Assembly: GCA_021234155.1 (NCBI GenBank) | Contig: JAJEKV010000015.1 | Span: 8,441,662-8,505,661, forward strand | Length of the DNA: 64,000 bases | Origin: Isoetes taiwanensis | Lineage: Eukaryota > Streptophyta > Lycopodiopsida > Isoetales > Isoetaceae | Direction: 5' to 3' | Part shown: one piece after another, positions 12,826 to 24,622 of the stretch | Numbering within the stretch: position 1 is the stretch's first letter | How the letters are laid out: every line of letters begins with the position of its first letter | Program-made: the position numbers and the translations under genes | The notes under the pieces: model-generated | Database searches by the model: none | What the model was told of the DNA's origin: nothing | What the model saw: the letters and a program-made list of their open reading frames with translations, nothing else

Positions 12826-14159
12826 GTGGCTGGCCCGATCCCTCAACTCAATGGCATCAAGAATGATTGGGATGATGTTAACAATTTAGTGGATGCTCTA
12901 TATGAAGAACTTCATACCCTAATTGGAGACTGGACTATTGAGGATGATATTGCCAGATCAGACTTTATGAAAGGTGTCACGGCCCTCAATAATGCAAATG
13001 GCATCAAGGTACATCCTAAGGAAAGGGACAGCATTGTGCAAACTGAAAGCATGGACAGTTGCAAAATGTTAAACGCGGATGAAGACCCCTTTGGTGAAAT
13101 GCTCCTGTCTGAGCAGGATAAGACAGCAATCAAAGCTAAAAGTGGAATTATCAGCCCGGATGGTAAGGAGTTTGCCTTTACTCTGGCCAATTGTATTAAA
13201 TTCCCTATTATTCCAGCTAGGCATGTTGAGAACAATGGGACACTCTACAATCAAGGCATTTGGAGGTCTAAGAACTTTGGAGCACTGGCTCCAATTTCAC
13301 TGAATGCTTGGATGATTCTTGAAAATATCTCACAGGAACAAGTGGAGGAAGCCAAAGCGGCGGCTTATAGAATGGACAAGTATGTTAATCGCCTCAAAGT
13401 TAAATTATGCATTGATAATAAGTTTTTGATAAACGCTTGCATGGTCGTGATGTTGCATATTTATAAGCCAAAAGGTCATATGGCTTACCCGTCGATAACA
13501 CGTGATGATTTCTATGTTAAAGCGCCTTTGGCGTTACTGCCATATTTCAAGTGTCCATGTGATCCAAAGGGCAAAAATCCTGATAATTCAAAGTGTAATG
13601 ATAATATGACTTGGGTTGACCATGCGGTTTGGTACATGTTGAACAATCTCCAGACTTTATACCCTGATATGTCGGTGGCTGGACAAATGGTGTCCATCAG
13701 AAACTGCCTCAAAACTACACTCGAACTAGTGTACTTGGTATATATCTCATACTTGGAGGTAAGGAAAGTCTTGGTAAGGAAATGACCATGAAACTTCGCG
13801 GTGATCCATTGGCAGACCTTAAACTTGACTTTCCCAGATGCAAACTAGTAGATATTTGTGAAAAGACTCTCAAACCTGTGTCCTTCCTTAAAAGGATGGA
13901 TGGTCCTAAAGGCAATGATACTTATCGTAAAAGGCAGCAAAATGCTTCTCCTTCTGCTAGTGTGCAAAGTAGAATCAGTGCACCGCCAAGAATGATCCAG
14001 TCTCCTGTCGTGGAAGCTATTACTAATTCTGAAAGTGACTCGGTGGAACTCCTTAGATCATCTAGAGATTTGGAACATTCTGTCACAAAGTTCCATGCAG
14101 CTCGGGATCTTACCAAAGATGACTCGGCAGTTCAAAATCTGAATTTCAGTAAGAAATGA
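12826..14159 (+). CDS. N-terminal protein of the RT element, unknown family
   Basis: About 440 codons are readable in two frames: 12,826 to about 13,730, then a shifted frame to the stop at 14,157-14,159. No ATG opens the first part, so it may begin at an upstream splice junction. The sequence has ordinary codon use and a cysteine cluster (FKCPCDPKGK, then SKCND, near 13,545-13,600). A low-complexity serine-rich tail follows (about 13,930-14,100). I do not recognise the family: no zinc knuckle, no GIY-YIG, no endonuclease motif. Its position directly before the RT and between the repeats suggests it is the element's own N-terminal or ORF1 protein. This is inferred from position only. Confidence 0.45.
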
Positions 14160-14463
14160 GGTATGTTTTCAATATCTTGGAGCTTTTATAAAGTTTAAAT
14201 GACTCTTCCATTGTTTATGTCTGGATGTGATCATTATGTATGAACATGTAGTCTTATGACTTTAAATTACTGCGATATGCTGGAGATATCTCTGAGGCAT
14301 GTCTGATTTTGGCTAGAATGCCACAAATGCCACTCGGCACCTTAAAAAATATTGCTTCGATAAAGTTTAAACTAGCCACCTTACTCAAACCATATTATGA
14401 ACCTGGTTCATAATCTGTCAGCTACCTTTATTCATTTTTAATTTTTGATTAGATCTGATTTTT

Positions 14464-16459
14464 GTGCAGACATCTAGAAGACTGCATATGGACAGTTTAG
14501 GCAGAATGCATTTGATAGATATGGGCCCTAGAAATAAGAAGAAAATTGTGCATAACATGTTTTCCTCTAAAATCCTTGATAAGCTATACTTGCCCAAAAT
14601 CTTCCAGCATGCTCTGACGGAAATTCTGGGGGAACTAGGACAACTCATCATGGATGAAACCATGTTTTCTTGGGAGTATACAGAAAATTTGAGTGATATT
14701 TGCTATAAGCCTTCTTCAATCTTCGCTGTGGAAAATGATGCAAAATGCCCTTGCAGTAATCCTAACCTTAAGAACTTCATAGACACAAGCATTGGGCATA
14801 TCCATACTACTAGTCTAAATATTATCAAGAATAGGGAACTTAGAAACCTATTCATGAAAGGCTTAAATCATATCCCAGACAAGGTTCTGGATATTGCGGA
14901 TCTTAAGAAAGATATTTGGAGATCATGTGACATTATTTGAAGCGCACTTCTACCTATGCATCTGAGGTTTCTTCTCAAGATAAGGAGTATGTCAAGGAAA
15001 GGGTTTGGGAACTCACTAGTAACAAAATTCAACAAGCCATTAAAGTGGATAACACGAGGAAGTTCCCTCTCAGTGACATTAATGTTTCTAATAACCTTCG
15101 ATGGCTAGTAGACAATTTATACATTTAAGGAGGATGGATAAGGCTGCCAATAATCCTTGCTTTATTTGCCCTAAATATATTAAAAAATGGCCTTGAAAAG
15201 AATTAATAGTCTTGACTTCTTGGCTTGTAACCTATCAGCTGTACAAGTTAAGGAGAAAATAAAAACAGAAATCAGTAATCTTGTAAGTGATGTTGGTCTT
15301 GTCACTGAAAAACTGCCATACCTGTTGGGAATATTCAAAGCCCACAAACTTGATTACAGATGGATTACCAATGCGCACAACACTGTGTATACCGATATTT
15401 CCACAGTAATAACCCCGTTCTTAATGAAATTGTCTCCCTATGGTAGGAGATTGCTAAATTCATTTGTGGAAATATTTGCATGCAAATGCAGGCCTATTAA
15501 TCTTTCTTTGGATAGTGGGGTCAATTTATGATGTCACCCTTAACCTACCGAGCTATATTCAGGATGTATTTGTAGCGGATATTACTAAGTGCTACGAAAC
15601 TATACCCCTGACAGGGGAGTCTGGCATATGCAATACTATGAAAAAAGTGATTGAAGCAACTTGGCAGTACAAAAGGTCGTTACACAAAAGACATGAGTTA
15701 TGGATCAAGAAAATTGGGGATGCAAGCTACAAAACTAAATGGTTCAAATTTAGTCCTAGTAGCAAATCTTTGCAAACATATCAACCAACAAAATTTGTTG
15801 ATATCAATATCCGGCTTCTATCTAATTGTTATATTCTTTGTTGGGACTAGTACATGGAGGCAAGCTAGTGGCATCCCTATGGGGTTCCCCTGCAGTCCAG
15901 GATGGTGCAATCTGTATCTGGCTTGGTTTGAGCTATCATTCATCAAGGAACTTGCAGCTAAAGGCAAGTTTGACATCATTAAATCATTGAGTTTGTATTT
16001 TCGATACATGGATGACTTGCTTGCTATTAATTGCCCCAAAATCAGAGATTACTTAAGTAAGGAACAGTCCTTGGAAAAGCAACGCACACATGTCTATGAT
16101 TTGGAACGACTTGGAATCAAGGAGGAAACAATTTTTGCCAAAAACGGCCCTATATGTCATACATATGGACAAAGGCGTAATTTCCTCAATCGGCGATTGA
16201 AATTGTGAATAGAACACATGGTATCTATAGGACTATCAAATATGATAAAAGGGACAGTCTCCCTTTCAAATCTCTCAAGTTTATTCATGCTGATGGGTGT
16301 AGACGTTACCACCAAGCAAGGAATGTGATTTTGTCCCAGGTGCTACCGTGCCTTTACATCAACTCATGCCCTGCTGGAGCAGCAAGAGATATCATAGGTC
16401 TCATTCACACCTTCATTTGCAATGGTTTTGGTACTGGCGACCTCAAAGAAGAGTCATAA
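14464..16459 (+). CDS. Penelope/rvt-like reverse transcriptase, frame-disrupted
   Basis: Polymerase of the element. Motifs in order: DKAANNPCFIC (about 15,137-15,170), corresponding to the DK.A...V motif ahead of the fingers; LPYLLGIFKAHK then YRWITNA (15,317-15,380); ADITKCYETIPL (about 15,575-15,611), carrying the first catalytic Asp; RQASGIPMGFPCSP (from 15,858); and RYMDDLLAIN (16,002-16,031), with the catalytic Asp pair. A thumb-like segment ends with NVILSQVLPCLY and IGLIHTFICNGF (to 16,459). The GIPMG...CSP box with YMDD, without RNase H or integrase, matches Penelope-like or rvt-type RTs rather than Ty1, Ty3 or L1. Frame changes occur near 14,935, 15,127, 15,185, 15,535, 15,805 and 16,200. 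The region before 15,120 (14,464 on) is an unassigned extension. Either the copy is decaying or the consensus has indel errors. Confidence 0.7.
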
Positions 16460-16711
16460 AGTACATAAACGATAATAAGTTTCTGGATTGAAGTTTGACT
16501 CCAGCGAAGTGGTCTGTGACATTGACAACTACTTCTAAGTTTGAGGTATGAAAGTTCTGCAATTTATTTTCTTTTCATATTTGGCTAAAAGACACGCATA
16601 GGGTGTGGCTTGGCTCCTGCTAGGAGTAGGGGCCAGCCACCCTATTCGATAATATAAGCGGGGTTTCAATGTATTGCCCCACAGTCTGGATGGAGGTAGG
16701 GTTTTTTTTTT

Positions 16712-19657
16712 ATATGCTTTGCTAGCATGAATAATTTAATTATGCCCCTTATGAAATTTCCTCTACCTCGTTTAATATGGGCTAGGGATTTGATGGATAT
16801 TATCTGATACTACACTTGTTTAATATCTTTTCGGATCATACCCTCCTTTAAATATTTCCCTAGGTTCATTTTCGTCCTCTTATTGGGGGTGTAGCTAAGA
16901 ATGAAAACTTGGCAGCCTTGTAAATAATAAACTAGGGGTGTAGTATGGATACCTTAAAAATGAAAATGAAATTTATTTTTACATTGGCGTTGGCAATAGG
17001 GCAAATTAGGGACCCACCCAAAGAAAGCAGATTTTTTCCCATTGATCTTTATGAGCGGTTGGTGATGATAGCTTGACGGCTTTTGGAAATCTTTTGCTAC
17101 GCAAAAGATATCCTTGGACAGATCGAAGGTGTATTACGTGTGGTAGCATTAATTGGCTTTCCGGGCTTTACGCTGTGGTCGTGGGACTTACTCTTGGAGG
17201 AGGATCTTCCACTTTCCGATCTTTGCTAGGCGGCCCTAAATGAAGGCGGACTTTAGATAGAGATAGCATTTTGCATGCAAAGTTGTTTTCTTGGAAGATC
17301 ATAAGATCGATATGGAGGGCTATAACAAGCGTGGCGGATATAACTATAGTGGCCGACCACAGGCCGTAGATTTCAAAGGCCAATAGGCAAAGTTCGGAGA
17401 CTCTTCCCATTATGTTCTGAAACTCAATTCATGGATGAGCATGAATCGGACATGGACGATAATCGGGTATGGCGTGCATCATTAGTTTACGAGAATGATA
17501 AATATAAGTGGTGCTTGGTAAAGATTTGCTAATTGCCCCTTATCTTCTTTACTTTTCGTAGCATATGGATTAGTGTGGCCGCACGAAATCTTAATACATG
17601 GTCGTGCTCGGCAAGATAAAGAATAAGCTTTCTACTTCTTACCCGGTTACTATCCCTCAAAATGGGCTATATGGTTTCTTGCATTGTTTTGAACTCCATT
17701 TCCATATAAACTTGGTGAGGCCCCCTCTAGGAAAACAAAGGGCTTGAATATTCTCATGCTTAATACATTGCATGGGAATTAAAATATCTCTAATGGATAA
17801 ATAAGATCGATAGCAAGCGATCCAGTTGGTTTGTATCCTTTTCGGCCGGTACAAATGTACATGTTAAACTATAGATGAATATGCATCTTTATGGGATGAT
17901 CATCCCAATCGGACCTAATTGTTCTTATTATCAAGTTCTTGTTTCTTTATTCTAAATTAAAATCTGTTTTAACTTATGGCGTACATGGCACAGGCTTTGA
18001 AAGTTTCTTTCTTTGTTTATTCCCTTGCTCTACATATGGATTTATTCTCTCCTTTAGCATATTTTATTTCCATTCTTTCTATAATGTTCTTCTGAATCTC
18101 TGGGCAAAAGGATTACATTAGGTGATCGGTTGACAACAAGTGAAGCCTAAGGTACCTTTTGCCCTTGCATCTTTACCCTTATCAGGCTAATGATGTATTG
18201 GTTGGCTGCAGGTACGGGCTTCTACTCCTAATGTCTTGCTTTTGTCCAGTATATTCTAGAAGTTCTTGGGAGTATGGCTTACGAAAGTGAAAAGACCTTG
18301 ATCATGGTTTGGAGGAGCTTTTGAGATGGATTACAAGTGAAATTTGAGTATTAATGCATAGGAGATGGCGAGACCAAACTTTAAGCCTTGGTGATGTCTT
18401 TCTTTATCTCATGGATGTAGTAGTATATCTGGTTTCTAAATGATTATGGGAATAAGCGGGTATATTTTGTGGCGCCACTTTTGCCTGTTTGGCATAACCT
18501 TGACCAGGTTTATTAGATATCAAAACCTCTAAAGCATTTTCGACTTATTGTACAAGGTCAGAAACTCTATAGAGTTAGCATTTGCTAATGATGATATGTA
18601 ATCTTTGGCGGCCCATATAGCGGACTTATATGGCTGCCTTGGCTATTTTTCCACTTTATCGGCTTTACTCGTGCATCTCAAAATGAGTACTTGTGAGAGA
18701 CCGAAAACATTTTGTTGGCTGTATTTCCTTCTAATTCTAATAGATCATATTATATGAGAAGTTGTTGGTTTAACACTCCAATGAAATTTCGTCTTTTTAC
18801 TACTGTTATGCTGTGCTTTTTGGAATGAAACGAGTTTATGATGAACTGTAACATATTATATGGCAAAAATGGTTTTTGTATACCTCTTTGATTAACCGTA
18901 GGATGTCTGACAGTGTAAAACAAAACAAGACATTCGAGTGCGGAATATCGGGAATATTCAAACTTGGTAAAGTGAAATGTGGTGGTGAAATAGTGGACCA
19001 AGTGTACGGTGCTAAAGTAGCTATGACAGCAGGCTCATTTCTGCAATATGGTGGACCTTGGTTTTAATGTTATCATGAACATAGAATGACTACAATGTTG
19101 GTAAATAACATAGATGCCTCAATAAGATGGTTCGGATGGATCTACAAAATTATATACTTTTAAGTTGTTGATGAATGTAGGAGTCATGACCTTAAAGTCA
19201 TAGTGTAAAAGCTTTGCTTGCATAATTGAAAATAGATCAAGTTCCTATTTGGAACTATTGGATTAGAAATGGGTTGGCTTCCTAAGATTAATAAAAGATA
19301 TGGGTCCTGGGTTTTCTATGAGCATAACATGAATGCCCTAGTACATTCATGAAGCTATATATCCAAGCTTGTCTTTGAGACTCTCGTAAATTTATAATCC
19401 TTGTTCACCTTAGATCAATGGATGTACTTGTCTAATTGAGCATTGTGTAAAATAACCATGTGGATATTCAGTATATGATTACTTCATGGTATAATAGAGC
19501 AGGAGCATAGTTCAAATATGGTGCATGTACTTAAGATTTACTGATTTCCCTGGTTTTATGGTACCACCTTGGACTGAAAAGTCTTTGTGTGGCCAGATAA
19601 GACAGCAAAGGGATTGACCGATGCTGATGTTTGTGCTAGGTCTAACTAGTTCAAGCG

Positions 19658-19658
<1 letters not shown>
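16712..19658 (+). repeat. Right copy of the 2.9-kb direct repeat
   Basis: Co-linear with 9,501-12,433 and ends in the same ACTAGTTCAAGCGG, followed by T35 (19,660-19,694). Differences from the left copy are clustered: long perfect blocks alternate with short stretches rich in 1-4 base indels, for example 17,000-17,640 and 18,120-18,700. This copy lacks a following RT core, so it would be a solo or truncated unit. Confidence 0.85.

Positions 19659-19659
<1 letters not shown>

Positions 19660-19694
<35 letters not shown>
19660..19694. repeat. Poly(T) tract of 35
   Basis: Follows the shared GTTCAAGCGGG terminus of the right direct repeat without a gap. It resembles the T runs after the same terminus at 22,641 and, inverted, at 24,608. 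Confidence 0.85.
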
Positions 19695-19695
<1 letters not shown>

Positions 19696-22640
19696 TGCAT
19701 GTGACTTATTGGCTGTCTCTTACAAGCATTTCTCTTACAAGCTTGTAAATAGTATGGTACTCTGATTGTGGCCCAAGCATAGCTATTGGAAATGGCTTTT
19801 TAATGCTTAGTGGCTTTTTGAAATACACTCCATGAATTTCTTCTTTGGAGTAGATACTAACACATCTGTTTAAGTTACTATTGGGTACATTAAAATGCCC
19901 TATTTATGGTAGCAATGTGCATTTGGACCAATGGTTGCAATGAGGAATACTTGGGATATATCACTCCAATTTTAAATTTCCATTTATGGAGAGAGAGACT
20001 CTACTGCGAACCATTTCTAAGTGAATCTTTGGCAGAAAATATCATTGGGCAGTCTACCCAATCATTTTTTCTATGAATAATAAATCATGGCTACTCCTTT
20101 ATTGTGGAGGGTTTTCTTTTATTCTATGGTACAACTATACCATCGGGATAATTCTATGTGGCCAAGGGCTACCTAAACGAATTTCAAGTTCTCATTCTCT
20201 ACCTATTTTACCTACTGGTAGTGCTGCGGTATGCAAACTGGAGCTCCCAAGTGTCTGCCATGAGAAATTCTGCGACCTTGGTATGGATTTGCTAGGCTTT
20301 GTATATTTATAGATCAAAGCTGAAAAGAAAAGATTATTTCGCATTGAAACTCTTAGGGTTGAGCTCATGTAGGCGATGTCGTCTGTGCAAAGAAAGCCAA
20401 CAGGTAAAGATGATATCCGTTTGAACTTAGGCGGATATTTGTTGGGCTCTGCCCAACGTTTCTGGCAGATTATATTTAAACAGAAATGGTGCCTGGACCC
20501 TTTTTCCGGGCTGTACATACATAGACTAGATTTTAGAGGACGGATTTCCCCTCTCAGACTCAACTCAGATCAGGTCCGAAAGTTGCATCTTTACCGGATC
20601 TTTGCTTCTGCTAAAGAATCCTTTTACATTTGTTAACTTCCCATTTCTGATATGGAGGTATTTGAGGTCATTGTGGGAAGCCGATCTAGCTTCTTGCATG
20701 CAAGATGTTGCCTTGGGCGATCTATTCTGCAACAAGGATACAATCGTGGAAGGTTTGGGAGAGGTTGCCATCTACTCAATAAGAGAATTTATGGCCTTTT
20801 CAAGCATAGCCGTGGAGATTCGTCTCAATCTGTGCAGTGCCAGAAACTCAGACTGAAGATGACACAATGCCTTAGACTAAAGATAATCAGGTAAATTAAT
20901 GCATTGTGCGTAGATAAGATTAATGGCTTATAAAATAGGGATGCAAGTGCTCTGATAGGATTTGAATACTGAAAATGACTATGGCTAATGGCGTCTTTAA
21001 ACTTGAAGGTGAGAACAAGAAAAGTATTTTAGTATCGATGGGCTTACATCCATTTCATAATAAGAATATGGTATTTAACTGCAAATACAGAACCTTGTGC
21101 ACAGTGAATAGTGAATATGAAGCACCCTGATTGGGTTTGTTAATTTGATGGCTATTATGCATAACTTAGCATTTGCATGTTCCATTTGGAAGGCTAATGA
21201 CTATAAGACTGGTATGAGGGCTCTGGTTATAATAATGTGGTTTATCTTGGTTATTCAAGATGTTTATCTGAACCACTTTGCTTTAATAGTTTATTTGCAT
21301 TACGATGTAGTTCTCTTTCTCTTATATTTAAACTAAGTTTATTTCCTGCCATGCTCAATTAATCTTTTGGGCAAAAGGTCTACATTAGGTGATCGGTTGA
21401 CAATCGAGAAGCCTAAGGTACCTTTTGGCCCTTGCATCTTTACCCTTATCAGGCTAATGATGTATTGGTTGGCTGCAGGTACGGGCTTCTCTTCTTAATG
21501 TATTCCTTTTGTTCATAGAGACTTAGGTGAGCTTGGAACTTGGCAACGGATGACGACGGGATTAAAGTATAACTATGGTTGAAGAAATGACTCCAAAAAA
21601 ATAAGATTGCTAGTTCCTTTTGGAATTTGAAGCTGGTTTACATGCTATAACTCTACTCTTTAATACGATGCAAAGGTAATCTGCTGCATGGTATTGTTTT
21701 GCTGTTACAAGTGGCTTTGGCAGTTGCATACAGGAAAATAGGTAATTTATGCTAGTAACAAACACTGGCCATTTTATAAGCATGTTTTCTGATATGTTCA
21801 AGAACAGTCTAACTGATTATCCAGTGTTACACTTTGGCCTTGGACTCTTACATTCGTCTGTGAAATGCACTATAGTTCCGATGTTGGCCCTGAAATTTGA
21901 AAGACTTGGATATTATTGCTATGCTTGGCATTAAGGAAACATCGGCGTTTTTCTAAGCTGTGTTTTTTTTAAAAAAAGTCTTAGACTTATACAGATTATG
22001 AACTATGAGTAAGGCATAGCAGTGGTATGATTTATGTGGTATGGCTTGATGGAAACTACATGAATAGATAATCATCCGTGTGATGTAATATTTGGAATTA
22101 GAAAAAGTGATATGTTCGTACATTGGCAGAATTTACCTTGTATGTTATAGTCTGTATGTTATATTCTGAATTAATTATACAGCAGAAATATTTGGAGTTC
22201 CAAATGCTCATGTATGGGAAGTTCTTTCTGAACTCTAATTGAAAGTATCTTGCTTGTGCCGGGTTGCATGTGTGCTATCATTCTTTGAAGCCGTTCCGAA
22301 CAGGGGACTAATGTATATTGTTCATTGAATAGGGTCTATTTATATTCTGTAGACAAGAGTTATATCGTTATAGCTCTAATTGTGTCCATTAGGAATCAGG
22401 CATAATTGCCCATTTTACTCGGGCCTTTCAATGGCTTCTCAGTAGGCGTGTTGTAAAAAAAAGGTTAGAGAGATTTGTGTAACTGTATACCAAGGAAAGG
22501 TTAGTTATATGATAACATAGAGGGTCGATACCGTGAAAGGATGGTACCATCTAGGACTTAACGGTTCTTGTATGGCCGATAAGACAACAAGGGATTGACC
22601 AATGTTTGATGTTTGTGCCAAGATATACTAGTTCAAGCCC
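19695..22640 (+). repeat. Degenerate relative of the 2.9-kb repeat family
   Basis: Two blocks match the direct repeats. 21,366-21,500 corresponds to 18,105-18,240 (TACATTAGGTGATCGGTTGA ... GGTTGGCTGCAGGTACGGGC). The last ~100 bp (22,540-22,640) corresponds to the terminus at 19,550-19,658. The rest (19,695-21,360) is AT-rich, with no domain I recognise; several short frames near 20,373-20,890 have no support. It looks like a third, rearranged member or a different element sharing ends. Confidence 0.5.
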
Positions 22641-22679
22641 GTTTTTTTTTTTTTTTTTTTTGAAGGACGAGGTTTTCTT
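21545..22679 (+). repeat. Left arm of a ~1.1-kb inverted repeat
   Basis: Runs from about CGGGATTAAAGTATAACTAT through ACTAGTTCAAGCCCG, a T run and GAAGGACGA. The same sequence returns in reverse complement at about 24,594-25,700 with very few differences. The two arms are separated by about 1.9 kb of LINE sequence. Confidence 0.85.
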
Positions 22680-24622
22680 TTACAATGGCTACGCCTTTTA
22701 CATGATGGTCAGCACCCTTGCTTTTCATAATTGTGGCAGAAGTATTATCCCAGCTCTTCTCGGTGGCTACAAAGATGGCATTATTCAAGGCCTCCCAATG
22801 GACGATGGTTCTCAAGAGGTATGTACCAATATGCGATGATACTTTTTTTGTTCCTAATTGCCGAAATTTGAGAATCTTCGTAATGCTAAGCTATTATTAG
22901 ACACATTCTCCTTAGCATCGAGAGTTCTTGTAGGGTGGCAAAATGTGCGACTTTGTGGACGTTGGACGATCCACCCCCTCCACATTTTGGACTATCCATG
23001 GAAGATTCTTACGCATGGCAATGCCACAAAGTTGCTTGGTATCCCAAGAGAATTCACGTCTCTGCTTGAGATGCTTGGGATGAAATCATTAGTGGGTTGC
23101 AAAAGCACTTGTTTTGGTGGAATCTGATTCTAATGTCCATGCGGTAGAGAATCAATGGCTAAATGTGTTCTTAGTAATACTCATGTCTACATGGCGTCGC
23201 TCTATTAGCTCCCGCGATTAGCAAGATGGAGGAGATTGTGCGTATCGTCGGAAATTTTATTTGGGGTGGAAATGAGTTAGGCGGTGGTCAAGGTGGCTTG
23301 GGCCCAATGCATTAGACCTAAAGGCGGTTGGTTGGTCTTGGTATGTTGGATTTTCACCTCAAAGCAAAGGCGATGATATCAAAGTTCATTTGGAGGATTT
23401 TCATTGGTAGGATGATTCTCTGGCACGAGGTTGTTGGTGCGGTCGATTCGGCATTGTCTCCCATTTCATAAGGCCACCATTAAGCCCCTCCTTCCTTGGC
23501 TCTGCTCATCATGCATCCATATCCTAATGCTTCTCCCTTTAGAAGGGGTTGCTTGTCGCCTTTTGGACACCGCCGGTCTCTTTTCCATATTAATCTGAGG
23601 CATGTCTTGATTTATCCAGCTCCATCTTTGTGGATTCCGGATTTCGCGGACACTCCGCAAAATGTGCCTCTAAGTGTGGTTGTTCATCCAAAAGACTCCC
23701 ACCGACGATGGGTAGCGGTACCGTATCGGCACTATTGCGGCTTTGTATAGAGTCACGGTCATCTCATGTCATGGGAAGCATTTAGAACAAAGTTCTTGTT
23801 ATGCAGATGGAGACGAGTAATCACGGAATCATATTCTTGCATTGTTGCCACATGATTCTAGTACCGCGATTGAGGTAGTCATATGGGGTTGCCATCGGGG
23901 ATATCCGGCCCGGCCGGTTTGTGTCGCCACGTGTATAAATTGCTCAGGCATGCAAATCCGCCTCCATCTAATAGGTGGCATCTTGGGTCCCCCACCCCAC
24001 AATGGAAAAGTGTTTGGATATGGGTATGGGATAAAGTCGCTTCACCCCAAAGTAGTAGTTACGTGGTGGCAGCGATTCATAGATGCCTCAGAGTCAACAG
24101 GTTAGTCCATAAAATGGATAATCGGATTTCAGAGCTCTGTCCTTTATGCCAGCAAAGGGTTGAGAGTATTGAGCATTGTTTTTTCTTGTGTGAGCGGCTT
24201 CGGCAGGCATGGTCTTGGTTGTTGACCCTATTTGGCACGTCTAGATCTAGCCAGCAAATTTTGCTTGCTATCTATCCCGATGCTTGGCCCAAACTACTAA
24301 ACTCTCGCATGTGGGGTGGCTTTTTATGGTCAATCCGAAGAGAAGGAGGTTGTTTATCTTTAAGGGCGTAGAATCTGCCGGATGAGATTGTTCTTGATTG
24401 AGCAAAATAAAATTATTATGGCTTACAATTGTTCTTCTCTTGATCAAGAGAAGAAAGTACTTGATCGGCATACTTACCTTGATTCATTCTTTTGCATAGG
24501 CGGTGGTTGTGCTCCCTTGGATCGGTTTGTCCATCAAGGTTATAATCTGTCTTTGCATTTTATGTTGCTCTGGGTTTTAGTTGATGAATAAAAGCTTGTC
24601 GTCCTTCAAAAAAAAAAAAAAA
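22680..24622 (+). mobile_element. L1-type LINE fragment, plus strand, 5'-truncated
   Basis: The 3' part of an L1-like LINE. The RT palm is recognisable around 22,780-22,870, where a CAATATGC|GATGATACT stretch is a QYADDT box with one base missing. It is followed by a thumb-like NLRNAKLLLDTFSLAS. The C-terminal zf-RVT zinc-binding region lies at about 24,118-24,240 (ELCPLCQQRVESIEHCFFLC), followed by WSWLLTLFG. It ends in CTTGTCGTCCTTC and A15. Multiple frame breaks; no full ORF2. It matches the minus-strand copy at 25,730-27,610. Its left boundary carries an inverted scrap of the LINE 3' end (GAAGGACGA next to poly(T)). Confidence 0.75.

Larger units (their letters stand above)
9501..19658 (+). 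mobile_element. Retroelement with 2.9-kb direct repeats and a Penelope/rvt-like RT
   Basis: Two long direct repeats (9,501-12,433 and 16,712-19,658) flank about 4.3 kb of mostly coding sequence on the plus strand. The core encodes an unrecognised N-terminal protein and an RT with an RYMDD catalytic box. The repeats lack TG...CA ends, no tRNA primer site is visible next to the first, and no integrase, protease or RNase H follows the RT, so this is not a normal LTR retrotransposon. Long direct repeats around such an RT recall the pseudo-LTRs of Penelope-like elements, which arise from partial head-to-tail tandem copies. On that reading one unit is about 7.2 kb (9,501-16,711), followed by a truncated second unit. 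I saw no GIY-YIG endonuclease. The class assignment is an inference; the repeat structure and RT motifs are direct. Confidence 0.65.

Noticed and set aside
16205-16459. GIY-YIG endonuclease after the RT (HGIYRTIKY)
   Set aside because: Only a chance GIY; there is no YIG partner or catalytic Arg/Glu pattern, and the segment aligns better with the RT thumb region.
9501-19658. Ordinary LTR retrotransposon
   Set aside because: The repeats start ATATGC and end AAGCGG, not TG...CA; no primer site, no integrase, no RNase H; RT motifs are of another class.
19512-19700. Lysine-rich minus-strand frame
   Set aside because: Produced by translating the poly(T) run on the opposite strand; the same applies to frames at 9,464, 22,641 and 40,139.
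20073-20894. Cluster of short plus-strand frames in the 19.7-22.6 kb segment
   Set aside because: No shared frame, no recognised motif and no conservation in the related repeats.
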